In this document: positions 22,482 to 34,129 of the stretch, in pieces
Layout: every line of letters starts with the position of its first letter
Numbering within the stretch: position 1 is the stretch's first letter
Source: Branchipolynoe longqiensis
Taxonomy: Eukaryota; Annelida; Polychaeta; Phyllodocida; Polynoidae
Reading direction: 5' to 3'
Assembly (NCBI GenBank): GCA_030323885.1
Contig: CM059196.1
Location: 41,075,798 to 41,139,797, forward strand
Length of the DNA stretch: 64,000 nucleotides
Program-made: the position numbers and the translations under genes
Notes under the pieces: model-generated
Databases searched by the model: none
What the model was told of the DNA's origin: nothing
Seen by the model: the letters and a program-made list of their open reading frames with translations, nothing else

Positions 22482-22694
22482 CAGATGGGATGGCCGAATG
22501 AGTTAGAGCGTCCGTCTCCCGTGTTTGGTAGGTCGCGGGTTCGAACCCTGGTCGAGTCAAACCAATGACTTAAAAATTGATACTTGTCACTTCCGAGCCA
22601 GGCGCTCGGCATTATTAGGATAGGGCAAGGAACAGTGGAATGAGGAAGACCAATCGTCCACGATTGAAAGTTCCCCTGCTTCAACAACTAAAGG
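22482..22694 (+). mobile_element. Short-tail SINE A, tandem copy 2
   Basis: Nearly the same as copy 1 and in the same orientation, 12 bp downstream, followed by a C run. Two adjacent insertions or a duplication are possible. The small minus-strand ORFs here are SINE translations. Confidence 0.85.
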
Positions 22695-23146
22695 ACTACC
22701 CCCCCCCCCCCCAAATAAAAATATAAAATTAGGGCACCGAGGGTACCGTATAATCACGATGTGCACGACTCATTATACAGGTTGATTTGCTATGCTGACA
22801 TAATGTTGTTTATCGCGCCGCCACCCTCCCACATGGAACGCAGTAACATGAGCATAACGGGTGGGAACGGGATTTCGCGAAATACAGTAATACTAATAAT
22901 ATAACAAATCGGGTAACAAATAATAATAATAATAAATCAATATAATCGAGTAACGATTAACTATTCCTCGGCATCTTTATATTCGTATAACGCTTATACT
23001 TCAAATAAACCATATTACTATGATAGATTATAAGCACATGGCCATATACTAAACCATCCCCTTTGCTCGATCGCAATAATTTCCATAAAAATGCAATTCA
23101 AAGCTAGTAATTTGCAAAATTGTCATGATAAAAGTCATATAACAGT

Positions 23147-23376
23147 AGGGCCCACAAAGGTGGATGTGGAAGGTCTGAAGTTTTGATCCGGGTCAAGTCA
23201 AACCAATTACTTATAAAATGGTACCTGTTGCTGTTTGGTGCTTGGCATTATGAGGTTAAGACAGGGACTGGGCGCACAGTGCCAGGACAATGTGACTATA
23301 TGGGACATCGGGTCATGGTGCCAGCGGCCTGGTTTCCCAGTGAGGCAGCACTATAAAGTCGCCATGAGTGCATGTT
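23147..23376 (+). mobile_element. SINE A, 3' truncated
   Basis: The degraded head and most of the body (GGACAATGTGACTATATGGGACAT) are present. The GGACGTAAAA end is missing. Confidence 0.7.
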
Positions 23377-23717
23377 GTCACAATATTACTTACATTCACA
23401 ATAAAATTTAAGTGTTTAATACATAATAAGGTACATCATATATAAGAGACGATTGGTTTTTCCTTCAAGGTAATAGTTTTTAGATTGATTGATTGATTGA
23501 TTGGTGGTTGCTTTACGCCGTGTCGGCAGCATAGGCCATATTCACGGCGAGAAATGTTTGTTTTTTGTTCAAACCATCGCTTTTACATGTAAAAGCAGAC
23601 AATCAATTATGTGCCAATAGACACTCATTAAATTAGAAAGCTCACAATCATATATTTGTGGTCAAGGGAAACAAATTCCCATAGAAAAAGAAAAGTTTTA
23701 TTAATAATTGATAGAAT

Positions 23718-24926
23718 CTATTTAGTAAACTCTATGAGGTGGTACAGTCCAGCTGCCCTCAAAAAGGCTAAAATCTTTTCCTGTTTTACCTTAGTAAAAA
23801 GGTCATGCATACTGTCTGCAGTGTAGAACCGTTGGCGCAGAGCCACAAAATCAATGCAACTTAGTAAAATGTGTTTGAGTGTCAGCGGGGACTGACACCC
23901 AATACATTCAGGGGGATGTTCCCCCTTGAGCAGAAAAGCATGTGTAAGCCACGAGTTGCCAATATGGCAGCGGCTAAGGACCACTTGGTCCCGCCGACCT
24001 CCCGCATGAGTCTGTGGCTTTCCCACAGATGGTTCAATTTCTTTAAGTTTATTAATGTTTTCATCCCACTCATGTTGCCATTTGGATTTTATGTGGGTGG
24101 CTATTAGTGGTTTCAGATCAGAGTGAGGGATCAGACACGGTTTAAGATCACAGTTCAGGGCCTTCTTCGCAGCCCGATCAGCTCGTTCGTTTCCTTGTAT
24201 GCCGGCATGGCCAGGCACCCAGCACAGGTGGATGTCATACCCATCCGTTGTCAGTTGGTTCATTATATAAATGACCGTTGCTAGAATAGGGTGATTCGTT
24301 TTCAGTCCAGCAACAGCCAGCAGGCAAGAGAACGAATCACTGTATATAACATAGTTAGTGTGGTTGGATACCTCGATACACTCCAAAGCGAGAAGGAGTG
24401 CTCGGGCTTCTGCAGTGAAAATCGAGCTCTGATCAGGCAAACGTACACCAAATATTTCCCGTCAGCAGACTGCCACAGCAGCTACCCAGCTTTGGTCTTT
24501 CGAACCATCAGTGTATATGGAGAGGTGGTCTGCAAACTGGCCTTGAATCTCTGCATGCAGTGCTTGGTACTCGAGTGGATGTGTCCCAGACTTCCTCAGT
24601 TCCGTGAGTCGGAGGATAACTGATGGCTTTCTCAACGACCACGGGGGATGTTCTGGGACTTTGGCATCCTCCAACAGGTCCCAATCCACTCCCAAGGCCT
24701 CCAAATGAGGTTTCATTCGGAGCCTCAGTGGCCGGATGTAATTCGGCCTGGCTTCACACCTGGATTCGTCATGTTGCTCGAACAGACAATTGTGTGCAGG
24801 ATTCAATGCATTAGTTTTTATCTTGACTACATATTGCATGGCCAGTTTGATTCTCCTGTTGTTAAGTGATGGTTCATTGGCTTCGACATAAAGGCGCTGA
24901 ACTGGTGAGGTGCAGAAGGCCCCCAA
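23718..24926 (-). pseudogene. RNase H domain of LINE, interrupted by one stop
   Basis: The frame from 24926 has the first catalytic Asp in SIYTDGSKD. A TGA follows at 24463, and the same frame resumes with SSIFTAEARALLLALE (catalytic Glu), VIYSDSFSCL (second Asp) and CWVPGHAGIQGNERAD (His and final Asp). A C-terminal zinc-like stretch (PPECIGC...LKHILLSC) and a short tail end it. RNase H degrades the RNA template during retrotransposition. Confidence 0.88.
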
Positions 24927-24993
24927 GGGCCAGGCGCAGTCCCTGGTGGTGGATCGTGTCTAGCAGCCCAATATATGATTTCCTTGCGGGACA

Positions 24994-25425
24994 CTATACT
25001 ATGCTGCCGTAATCCACTCGTGACCGAACCAAGGTTCTGTACATGGAGAGCAGAACATCTCTGTCCTCTCCCCACTCTGAACTGGACAGCACCCTCAGAA
25101 TATCCAGCGCTTTCAGGCATCTTGTTTTCAGGTACTTTATATGTGGCACAAAAGATAGTTTTGCGTCGAGAATGAGGCCCAGAAATTTGGTTTTCTCAAC
25201 GACTTTAATGGGATCCCCATCCAGGGTCAGCTCCGGTTCCGCATGCATTCTACGCAGCAGGCAGAAGTGCATGCAGACTGTTTTGGTCTTGGAAAATTTG
25301 AAACCGTTCAGAACTGACCATCGATGTATCCCATTTATGCTTGGTTGTAGCTGTCTCTCTATGACATTCATGTTAACACCGCTGTAATATAAAACAAAGT
25401 CGTCCACAAAAAGACTACAGGAGAT
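24994..25425 (-). pseudogene. Reverse transcriptase C-terminal fragment of LINE
   Basis: Translation contains CSLFVDDFVLYYSG, which holds the catalytic DD pair of the RT palm, followed by KTKFLGLILDAKLSF, a typical thumb-proximal LINE motif. The N-terminal RT and any endonuclease are absent through 5' truncation. The frame stops at a TAG just after a VDYGSIV motif; similarity continues past it. Confidence 0.87.
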
Positions 25426-25620
25426 AGTTTTTAGACAGTAATGTGAGGCCTATTTAGCTGGATGGCGATGTGAATATCAGGCGATGTGAATAGTTGGCTC
25501 TGTGGCTACGTAGCCATTTGGCCAACAATGACGATGTCTAAACAAATATATGTTGGGTAAAAATAAATATAAAATGGCAAAAAATGTGTGTACAAAAACC
25601 CTATATATAGAGTACAGAGT

Positions 25621-25797
25621 ACTCAGTGACAGTGGAAAATCATGATGACTTTATAATGCTGCCCCACTGGGAGACCAGGCCACCAGCACCATAACCCACT
25701 CAGTTACATTATCATGACACTGAGCCAACCAGTCCTTGCCATATCATATTAATGCCGAGCCCCTGGCTAGGAAGCGACAAGTATCAATTTTAAATTA
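25621..25797 (-). mobile_element. SINE A body fragment
   Basis: It carries the middle of the body (AATGTAACTGAGTGGGTTATGG in inverse) but no head or tail. Confidence 0.7.
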
Positions 25798-26122
25798 TTG
25801 GAGTTGTAGATATTAATCTAATAAACATTCTTTAAAAACCACCACATGTGTAAGTAAGTCACCATTTAACATCTAGCTGACAGTCCCTGAGATAAAGTCA
25901 CTCACTACTTGACATGCCGACGACACCCATTGTAGGAATAACGGTAAGAAACCACTGCTGCTAGTCTCCCTCGGTGAATGTGCAACAGGGAATGGCATTT
26001 CATCTTAGGGCCAGATTAGCCCAGATGCTGACTATTTATAGATACTAAATAACGGCAGTGTACACCCTTCGCCACAAGGTGTCGGATGATGTGGGCCGTA
26101 TATCTCACACCACCAGTTCAAT

Positions 26123-26679
26123 TAAAGCCCTGTTTACACGGGCGATCAAAAACACCACATATAAAACGCCTTGCCTAGATCGACTCACATTTGCCGTGTA
26201 GACGCGGTTCTGTGGCATTTTAGGGCTGAATCGCTTCATATGAAACGCCTCATCTATACCACCTCGGGAGGTGGTTTATTTGAAGCGATTCAGCTTGTTC
26301 CCGGGCGGCGATAGTATAAAATAGTAGTGCGTGCCGGGAACAGGGGAGCAGTAACCAATCGCTGGTTCCCGGCAGTGTTAGGGCCCGATTACGCCAAAAT
26401 CTAGTGAATGCGATCATATTTAACAGAATTACAGACTCAAATAATGAAATTTAATTAAATTAACCTTAAATTCCAAGCGATATTAGCATAGCAGCTACAT
26501 CTGCGTCGAATCGACGTGTGTAAACTAAGCAAAATAGCAGTGCATGCCAGCTACAGGCGCCTGCTTGTTCCCGGCGCCGACACACTTTCAAACTCCGCCG
26601 TGTAAACACGCATCTAAAACGCTTCATATGAATCGCTTTGTCTAGATCGTTTCACAATTCCCCGTGTAAACACGGCTTA
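26123..26679. mobile_element. TIR element family I (AAGCCxTGTTTACACGGG)
   Basis: Ends AAGCCCTGTTTACACGGG and inverse of AAGCCGTGTTTACACGGG lie 557 bp apart. Inside, a segment (26390-26510) resembles the interior of the CWG-TSD elements at 28147 and 32449. Diverged relatives are at 29766 and 56721. Confidence 0.8.
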
Positions 26680-26788
26680 TGATAGTGATGCCATCTTGAG
26701 TGTGATGCCATCTAATATTCGATTGGCTCCTTAGGCTATGGAGGCGCCACCGTGCAAAGACTATACATAGCAGCAGTAAGACCCATGT

Positions 26789-27120
26789 TTCACGAAAGCT
26801 GCCTGCAAAAGTGTTGAAGTGCTGCTGGCTTTTGCAAGTTACCAGTGGCACTCTCTCGGGGAGCAAATATAGGTTTCACACCGGCAAGAACATGTCCATA
26901 CAGGCGCAAAACTATTTGTCCCTGCAGTGGCTGGTCGGGAGATGTTGGGAGTTCCATACATCAACCGCCATTGATGCTGCCACAGTGACATGGTTTTCTG
27001 TTCAGGGTTTGCTCCCTTAGCCTTCGGTTCTGTCAAGAACCTGTACCACAAGGCAGTGGTTTACAACTCTGCAGGGCAGGGGCGTCAAACTCCCTGAGGT
27101 ATTGCAATACCTGCATACAT
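26789..27120 (+). repeat. Dispersed 330-bp repeat J, copy 1
   Basis: From TTCACGAAAGCTGCCTGC to ACCTGCATACAT it is about 97% alike by eye to 55437-55768. Both copies carry a related ORF around CKSVEVLLAFASYQ. Family unknown. Confidence 0.8.
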
Positions 27121-27559
27121 GTGCTTACCAATTACATAATGATATATATATATATATATAATTATGGTACTTACACTAGACTTACCTTAAAGTTGTAGGG
27201 TTGGTTAGAATCCTCCCAATCTTACGAGGTGATCAGGGGGAGAGGTTATAAATAATGCTGGCCAGCCTGAAACAGATCAGCATTTGTAGCATATTAAGTA
27301 CAAAATGAACTTATTTCCCCCACACCACCCCAACTATTCACCCACTGGTGGGATGTATTAGAATATATTATATATATAGTTTCTTTTTTGTTCCTTTGTT
27401 TGTGAATAACTTTGGGTAGGGTCGGTGCTACCAAGACATTGTTCCTGCATCTTCTGAACAGGGAAGAGACTGTAGCCAATTTAATTAGTGCTTTCTTAGA
27501 ATCTTTCTTAAATTAAAAAATAAATTAAAACAGTTTTCTACATACATTTATTTATTCCC

Positions 27560-29390
27560 CACCTGTGTTGTGCTAGATGAAACATTCCTTAATACTTCGT
27601 TAAGGTTTGTTCCCATATTCCTAGCTGAGGAAGCAGATGTTCCTTTCATACAGTATCCCTTGTACTTACTGGTATCTATACCTGCCATACTTAGCCCATT
27701 GAGTGTCCACTGACCTAGAGTAGCTCCAGAAATTGGCTTAAATGGCGCAATATCATTGATTCTCTCCTTTACTTACTTTAATTGCACAAGCTAAGTATCT
27801 AGTTGACTATCTTGTTCGATTTGTTCTTTTATTAAACTTTGGTGACCGAATAAAACAGGTTTCCATTCTAATTTGTTTATATGAAAATGTTTATTATGTG
27901 CTCAACTGCTACCTGTTTGTTAATCATCTGTATGTGCCCCCTCCCCATCCTACTTCAAAAGCATATGTAAATAATTCCACATCTGATGGGTTCCTTCTTC
28001 ATAGGATTTTCCACATTATTTCACCACCAATGTATCTCAATTGGTGCTTCAATAGATAGCCAAATCTCTTCTTCATAATTTCCTTTGCTGCATTTTAAAG
28101 CTCTTCTTTTATCTACATCAATAAATCTACAATTTATCGACAGCTGGGGCCGTATGCACCAATCGGAGTTAGGGCCTTAACCGCGGTTTGACTATCTCCA
28201 CAGGGCTAACTGTGGAAAATCCGTATGCACCAACCGGTGCCAGTGCTAGCCGCCGACCGTAGCCTAGGCTAAGCTACCCCACTTTCAAATCAGGTTTAAC
28301 TGCTAGCCGGGGCGGTTAGTGTGCGTGTATGGATGTAAATCTATTCAATGCCATCATATTTAACAGAGTTACATAGTCAAATAGTGAAATTTGATTAAAT
28401 TAACCCTAAAATCGAAGCGAGATTAACGCTGATGCCGTAACGGCGGCGATATTAATATTTTCCAATCGACGAGTGTAAAGTAAACAAACCGCCGCCACCG
28501 CAGCGACGTCAATATCCATACAGTCCAACGTCAAATAAACATGGCCGCCACCGTCGCCGCCGAATCGGCAGCAATATATTAGGCCCAAATCTATTCAATG
28601 CTGTCTTATTTAACAGAATTACATACGCAATAAGTGAAATCTTATCAATTTAACCCTAAATTCGAACCAATATTAACGCCACCGCCGTATTGGCGGCATT
28701 ATTCATATTGTCGACTCGAGGGAATTCCCAAATCTATAAATAAACTCACGGTCAGCTATCCGCTCCGGCTAAAACATTGGTGCATACCACTTTACCTTTT
28801 TCGTGGACCCCCCACTACCCAGTGCTAGCTGACCGGAGCTAGGGCCTAGCTCCGGTTAAGCCTAGCACAACTTGGTGCATACGGGCCCTGGAGTGTGTGT
28901 TACCATTAAACCTAATAAGGTTACTACTTGTCTAATTAATAATTGGTGTCTTATTATAATTTCCCAAGCTAATATACATAGTTTTTTCTTAGGCTTATAA
29001 ATTGCATAATAATGCGAATCAAACCCAGCTAAATAATCACCTATATGAATTCGTTCAGGTATAGGTTCTTGAATTCTTCTAATGATTTCTTGAAGTTCTG
29101 ACTGAAGCGCTCCTTCCACAATATTTCCTGTATACTTCGTTTGTTTTGTCGTAGGACCTGCCTGCCTATCAACTCCACATTAATATACTTGACTTTTTTC
29201 CAAGACCATTACCTCCTGAACAACATTAGATGCGATTGCTTCATTAGAATCTAATTGGTGTGACCTGGTCTTGTTAATTACACTAGGCGAATTGTTAGAT
29301 TGTCAATTTATTCTCACTTGATCAGCCTTCGCTAACATTTCAACACAAGTCGAGTTTTCTGTTGAAATTCGTCCATTTCCAACAACATTG
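27560..29390 (-). pseudogene. Decayed DIRS-like retrotransposon, interrupted by a TIR element
   Basis: Reading leftward on the minus strand: an ORF1-like segment (MEGALQSELQEIIRRI at 29119), then a piece resembling the DIRS RNase H-linker (LLIRQVVTLLGLMV and, beyond the inserted element, ALKCSKGNYEEE...IHWW), and near 27560-27790 a tyrosine-recombinase C-terminus-like piece (MAGIDTSKYKG...KGTSASSARNMG). The core reverse transcriptase is missing and several stops are present. The catalytic HxxR position appears replaced. Family assignment is by pattern memory, not alignment. Confidence 0.55.
28147..28887. mobile_element. TIR element family K with CTG target duplication
   Basis: Ends GGGCCGTATGCACCAA and inverse of GGCCCGTATGCACCAA lie 741 bp apart, flanked by CTG at 28144-28146 and 28888-28890. 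It sits inside the decayed DIRS-like element. The interior has two diverged copies of a motif with TTCAATGCxxTCxTATTTAAC and GCCGCC-rich stretches. There is no transposase ORF, so it is non-autonomous. Confidence 0.83.
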
Positions 29391-29765
29391 CTCTTGTACT
29401 TCCAACAGACATATTTCACGTGACGTCAGCATAGATAATTAGGTCAGTGCGCACGCAGCTTGGCTGCAGGACAACATATTGTCACACTGCAAACTCAATG
29501 GCAGTGAGCAATCTTCATACAGAAAATGTGAAATATCTATAGAACCGCACTACTTAGAAACTAACCACTTAGCACACAAACAGATCAAGTGCTTAACAAA
29601 TAGATTATATTAAATTGATATGTTTATTGGTCTAAATTTCTATTAATTTCGAATAAAACTGAAGCTTTTCACTGCATGTATGGGAAGACTCAATGCATTG
29701 TTATTGTTAATGGTCGACAGCAATCTTCCCACAGAAAAAGTGAAATATCTCTAAAACTGCACAAC

Positions 29766-30036
29766 TTAAGCCGTGTTCACACGGGCAATGTACATCGATT
29801 CGTAGAAAGCGACTTGCCTAGTTTGCCTCACATTTCTCGTGCGAATGGACGTCTGAGGCAGATTAGTGCTGAATCGATTCAAGTGATGCGGATACTGTAA
29901 ACCACCTAGCAAGGTAGTTTACGTGAGGCGATTTCTGTGAATCGATTCATTTTGTCGTGTGAACGGGCGGCTAATTCGACTCACCTGATTCGATTTGTCT
30001 AATTCGCTTCACATTTTGCCCGTGTGAACACGGCTA
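29766..30036. mobile_element. TIR element family I, nested
   Basis: Ends TTAAGCCGTGTTCACACGGG and inverse lie about 270 bp apart inside the family C array. The interior holds GATTCGA/TCGATTC palindromic motifs. Confidence 0.82.
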
Positions 30037-30122
30037 TGGAAACAAAACGTTTGGCACACAACTAGATCAAATGTTTAACAAACAGACTATATTAAATTTA
30101 TATGCTTAGTGTTCTGTATTTC

Positions 30123-30178
30123 TCCTGATATGACCTTAGATGTTGCTAGGACGTAAAACAACAACAAACAAACAAACA
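30123..30178 (+). mobile_element. SINE A 3' end fragment
   Basis: GATATGACCTTAGATGTTGC, then GGACGTAAAAC and a CAAA tail; only the last ~55 bp of the SINE. Confidence 0.78.
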
Positions 30179-30497
30179 ACATCTATTAATCTTTAATAAA
30201 ATTGACGGCACATATCCGCAAACTCAATGCATTGTCAATGGCCGTGAGCAATCTTCATACAGAAAAAGTTAAATATCTCTGAATCTACACCACCTAGACA
30301 CAAACCACCCGGAACATATATAGAAAACATATTCACCGAATAGATTATATTAAATTTATATGATTAGGGTTTCAACATTTCTATTAATTTTGAATAAAAC
30401 TGACGTTTTTCACTGTGCGTACCGGCAAACTCAATGGCAGTGTGCATTCGTTCTGCAGCCAAGCTGCGCGCGCAGACCCGATGTTTATAAACATTGA

Positions 30498-30533
30498 TTG
30501 ATTGATTGATTGGTGGTTGCTTTACGCCGTGCA
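30498..30533 (-). mobile_element. 36-bp LINE 3' end with 12-bp target duplication
   Basis: TTGATTGATTGATTGG plus GGTTGCTTTACGCCGTG equals the extreme 3' end of the LINE at 23484. It is bracketed by TATAAACATTGA at 30486-30497 and 30534-30545. This is an extremely truncated retrotransposition event. Confidence 0.85.
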
Positions 30534-30928
30534 TATAAACATTGAAAGGGGTCTATAAGACTTTACTTATTTGTGAAGGCGTGGGTGTAGGAATAGCATT
30601 CGGGGAATTATTAATAGTTAAAAGTGTTCTCGAAACAGGATACTCCGAAGTGTGACATGCCTAACAGAAGGTACAAACAATCATTATCCGATTTGACTCT
30701 AGATATAGAAGCATTCTAATAATATCTGATGGAATAATTTGTGAGTTCTGAACGACTATTTGTCACCACACCGGGAGTTTAGGCCGAATCGGTAGAGGGC
30801 ATAATACAAAAAAAAAACACCATAATAATAAAAAAGAAGGTTTAATTTACTGTGCTAAAACCTCAGCCTAGTAGGAGCCCAAGTGATACTTAATCCGCCA
30901 CTGGGCAACCATCATGCATCTGAAATGA

Positions 30929-31280
30929 TTGTTTGCTGTTGTTTTATGTCCTTGCAACATCTAAGGTCATATCAGGACGGGAACTGATTTGTGACAGTGC
31001 ACACCCATGTTGACTTTATAGTGCTGCCCCACTGGGAGCCCAGGCCACCAGCACCATGACCTGATTTCCCACTCTGTCACATTAACCTGACACTGAGCCA
31101 ACCAGTCCTTGCCCTATCGTAATAATGCAGAGCGCCGGGCTAAGAAGTGACATGTATCAATTATTAAGTCATTGGTTTGACTCGACTAAGGTTTGAACCC
31201 ACAAACCCATGGGTTTGTTGCCCCCGATCTCCCAAACAAAACACGAGACGGACGCTCAACTCATTCGGCCATCCCGTCTG
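30929..31280 (-). mobile_element. tRNA-headed SINE A, full length
   Basis: Minus strand: head GACGGGATGGCCGAATGAGT, degraded B box, body and GGACATAAAAC end with CAAC tail. Confidence 0.83.
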
Positions 31281-31285
31281 GTTGG

Positions 31286-31815
31286 CATTTGAAATGATGT
31301 CCTCAACATCTAGTCATCTTACTCATGCGCATAAACGATGCGCAGAATTAGATGAAAAAGTAATTAAAAAGAAAAAGTAGATAATTAGACACTCAACATG
31401 GCTGTCTCTGGGAAGAACCCTGCCGGACGGGGAAAGGGTTGAGGGAGGCCGGCCTGAGTGGCATGGCGCCGCCAGGGTCTCCTCGCCACAAGCACCGGCA
31501 CACACACTCCATGAGCCTGATTAGCACGTGACCAACATGTCACGTGATAAAAGACCAGCATGGAAGGGAGAGGGCTGTAATAATTGACCGCCCATGACTT
31601 TTACATTGGGATTGATGTGCGATTTAGCAAAATAATGATGTAACTGATCAATTAGAACAACTTTTTGTAGCCTATTTGTGAACAGAACTCTAATACTTTA
31701 ATAGTAGCGATATATTTATCTTAATGCTGGTATGTTAGTGGGGTCAAAATCGGTATTAGATACAGATGGCGCCACTGTGGTAAGATAGGAGCTCTGATAG
31801 GTCCTTTTCCTCAGC
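31286..31815. other. Intergenic, nothing recognised
   Basis: A GC-rich patch (31400-31560) carries a (CACGTGA)-like palindrome. There is no supported gene. Confidence 0.45.
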
Positions 31816-31864
31816 TTCCCTTTGTACCTTGGTGTCAAGTAAGCCCTTTAATGACGTGACCGAA

Positions 31865-32436
31865 AAAGAATTCTCCCAACAGAAGAGTCATTATAGATCT
31901 GAGCTTTCCACAGGGGAAAAGCGTTAATGCAGGGATTCTTAAAGGATTTTATCAGGGCTTGTCATTTAATTTTTCCCTGCCTTCTATAGCTACTCTCACA
32001 GATAGGTTGACAATTTTAGGCCCAAATTTGTGGTTATGGTCGGCCGATTTGGCCCGTGCTTATCGCCAGTTTCGCATTTGCCCACAATCGACACCCTTAT
32101 TGGGTATCACAATGAATGGTCAGTTCTTCATAGATATCATGCTGCCATTCGGGTGCCGTACATCAGCACTCGTCTGCGAGAATGACTCGAGCGCTAGTTT
32201 GGCTGCTTCGGAAAGAAGGTTATTTTGCGCTTTGTCATCTTGATGATTTTGTTGGGCTAGAAAGTACGAAACATAATGCTTGTGCAGCATATATGAGATT
32301 CATGGAGCTTGTACGGGTACTGAGACTAGTTCTAGCTTTAGATAACTGTTCTCAACCCGTTAATTCCCTACTCTGGCTAGGCTTTTCTATAAATACACTT
32401 GACATGTCAGTTTCCATTCCCCCTGAGAAGATATAA
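31865..32436 (+). pseudogene. DIRS reverse transcriptase, frameshifted
   Basis: Motifs in order: VIIDLSFPQGKSVNAG (finger/palm Asp), DLARAYRQFRICP, LPFGCRTSA, then after a frameshift near 32170 the active site CHLDDFVGLE with its Asp pair, and LLWLGFSINTLDMSVSIPPEK. These are standard landmarks of DIRS RT. A TAA follows PPEKI two codons before the inserted TIR element. Confidence 0.87.
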
Positions 32437-32448
32437 GGTTTACTACAG

Positions 32449-33392
32449 GGCCCATATGCATGGAGCGGTGTTAGCGAGCAAAAACGCATTTAGGACGGGA
32501 TTTCTGGTTTAGCGCCGAAAAGTTGCTATGCATGGAGCAGTGTTAGGCCTAACACCGCAAGTTTAAACTCGGAAATTCTAACCCCTGCTCATAGCAGGTT
32601 TACTGCAGTGTTAGTGTTAGGTTAGTGTCAGGATGGACCCCAAATCTATTTAATGCTATCATATTTAACAGAATTACATACGCAATAAGTGAAATTTCAG
32701 CAAATTAACCATAAATTCAAAGCAATATTAACGCTGGCCCCTCAGAGCCGGTGATATTAATATTGTCGAATCGACGAATGTAAAGTAAACAAATCGCCGC
32801 CGCCGCTTCGACGTCGATATCCATACTGTCGAACGTCAACTAAACATCGCCGCCGCCACTGCCGCCGCCGCATCGGCGGCAATATAATAAGCCCAAATCT
32901 ATTCAATGCTATCATATTTAACAGAATTACATACGCAATAAGTGAAATTTGATCAAATTAACCCTAAAATCGAAGCGAGATTAACGCTGCCGCCACAGAG
33001 GCGGTGATATTAATATTGTCGAATCGACGAATGCAAACAACCCCCACTTCGACGTCGATATCCATACTGTCGCATATCAACAAAACACACATCGCCGCCG
33101 CCGAATCGCCGGCTATATATTAGGCCCAAATCTATTCAATGCTATCATATTTAACAGATTTACATAGTCAAATAGTGAAATTATATTAAATTAACCCTAA
33201 AATCGAAGCGAGATTAAAGCTGCCAGATTTCCCAAATCTATAAATACATTCACGTTTAGCTAACACTTCCCGTTTAAGCGCCCATGCATACGGCCTGACA
33301 TAGTTCTCGACGCCGCTGATAACCGGTGATAGCTACCCAGTGTTAGAGGCTTAACACCACACGCCGCTAACACTGCTCCATACATACGGGCC
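32449..33392. mobile_element. TIR element family K with CAG target duplication
   Basis: Ends GGCCCATATGCATGGAGC and inverse of GGCCCGTATGTATGGAGC lie 944 bp apart. CAG occurs at 32446-32448 and 33393-33395. The flanking DIRS reading frame runs on when one CAG is removed. The interior has three tandem copies of a ~220-bp unit (CAAATCTATTCAATGCTATC...) shared with the 28147 element. Confidence 0.87.
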
Positions 33393-33395
33393 CAG

Positions 33396-34124
33396 GAGTG
33401 CTTAATCTGGAAGACTAAAAAAGTTGCTTCTCGTAAACAATTACAGAGTCTGGCGGGCAAGCTGGATCACATCTCAAAATGTGTAAAGCCTGCAGTAAGA
33501 TTTACAAATATAGTTCTAGCACCCCTTCGAGCAGTACCATATTTAGGGTATCACCCCTTTAGCCCTGACTTCCTTGCAGACCTCGAGTAGTTTGAGCAGT
33601 TTGCTCGTACCTTTAATTCCCGCCTCCTTCTTCCGTCACAAGTTAGATCCTCTTGGATTATCGATTGTGATGCCACTCTCACAGCAGCGGGAGGTTTCTC
33701 GCTCTCAGCCGTCTATGCAGCCCAGTTCGCCCAGGAGGTTCTCAAGATGAACCTTCCCATTTCTCAGCTAGAAGCCCTGAACTTAGTCCACGCAGTCTCA
33801 GCTCTCCTTCTCCCTGATCCTTGTAATTTTGTAATCACGGTAAATACAGATAATCTCCCTTCCCAGCAGGTCCTGTCATCAGGAAAGGGTAAAGAAAAGA
33901 TACTCTGTGCATGTGCGCACCAACTATGGTTACTAGCCGCCACCCATAACTGTGAGCTTGAGATTGTACATAAGTCAGGTAAAGACCTAATTCTAGTGGA
34001 TGCTTTAAGCCATTCTTTCTCTGACTGCAACCTTAAGAAGAAAGCCGCAGTGATCCGTAATACAATGAAGCTTTCAGAATTAACAGTAACTCTTGCTCTG
34101 AACATAATTGATTCTGACCTGTAA
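33396..34124 (+). pseudogene. DIRS RT end and RNase H domain
   Basis: The segment starts CLIWKTKKVASRKQLQSLAG, the DIRS connection region. SWIIDCDATLTAAGG (first catalytic Asp), ISQLEALNLVHAV (Glu), TVNTDNLPSQQVLSSG (second Asp) and LILVDALSH (last Asp) follow. One TAG interrupts near 33590 (DLE-stop-FEQF). Minus-strand ORFs over it are shadows. Confidence 0.87.
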
Positions 34125-34129
34125 TTGCA

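Larger units (their letters stand above)
23484..25430 (-). mobile_element. 5'-truncated non-LTR retrotransposon (LINE) with RT and RNase H
   Basis: On the minus strand it starts inside the reverse transcriptase and ends in CACGGCGTAAAGCAACCACC followed by (AATC)n at 23484-23500. RT and RNase H in one ORF suggest the I/Jockey side of LINEs. Two more 3' ends of the same LINE lie at 46362-46841 and 30498-30533. The copy is dead: a stop at about 24996, a frameshift near 24930 and a TGA at about 24463 break the frame. Confidence 0.87.
29430..30485. mobile_element. Family C repeat array with nested insertions
   Basis: Diverged copies of a ~260-bp unit (GTGAGCAATCTTCATACAG ... TGAATAAAACTGA ... CACTGxGCGTACxGGCAAAC) lie between inverse ends (CGCAGCTTGGCTGCAG / CTGCAGCCAAGCTGCG). 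It is interrupted by a family I element (29766-30036) and a SINE A tail (30123-30178). Relatives are at 35510-36345 and within 61392-61928. Confidence 0.75.

Noticed and set aside
22251..22687. Two similar minus ORFs (DSTRxRTxDxP)
   Set aside because: SINE A translations, which recur at every SINE copy.
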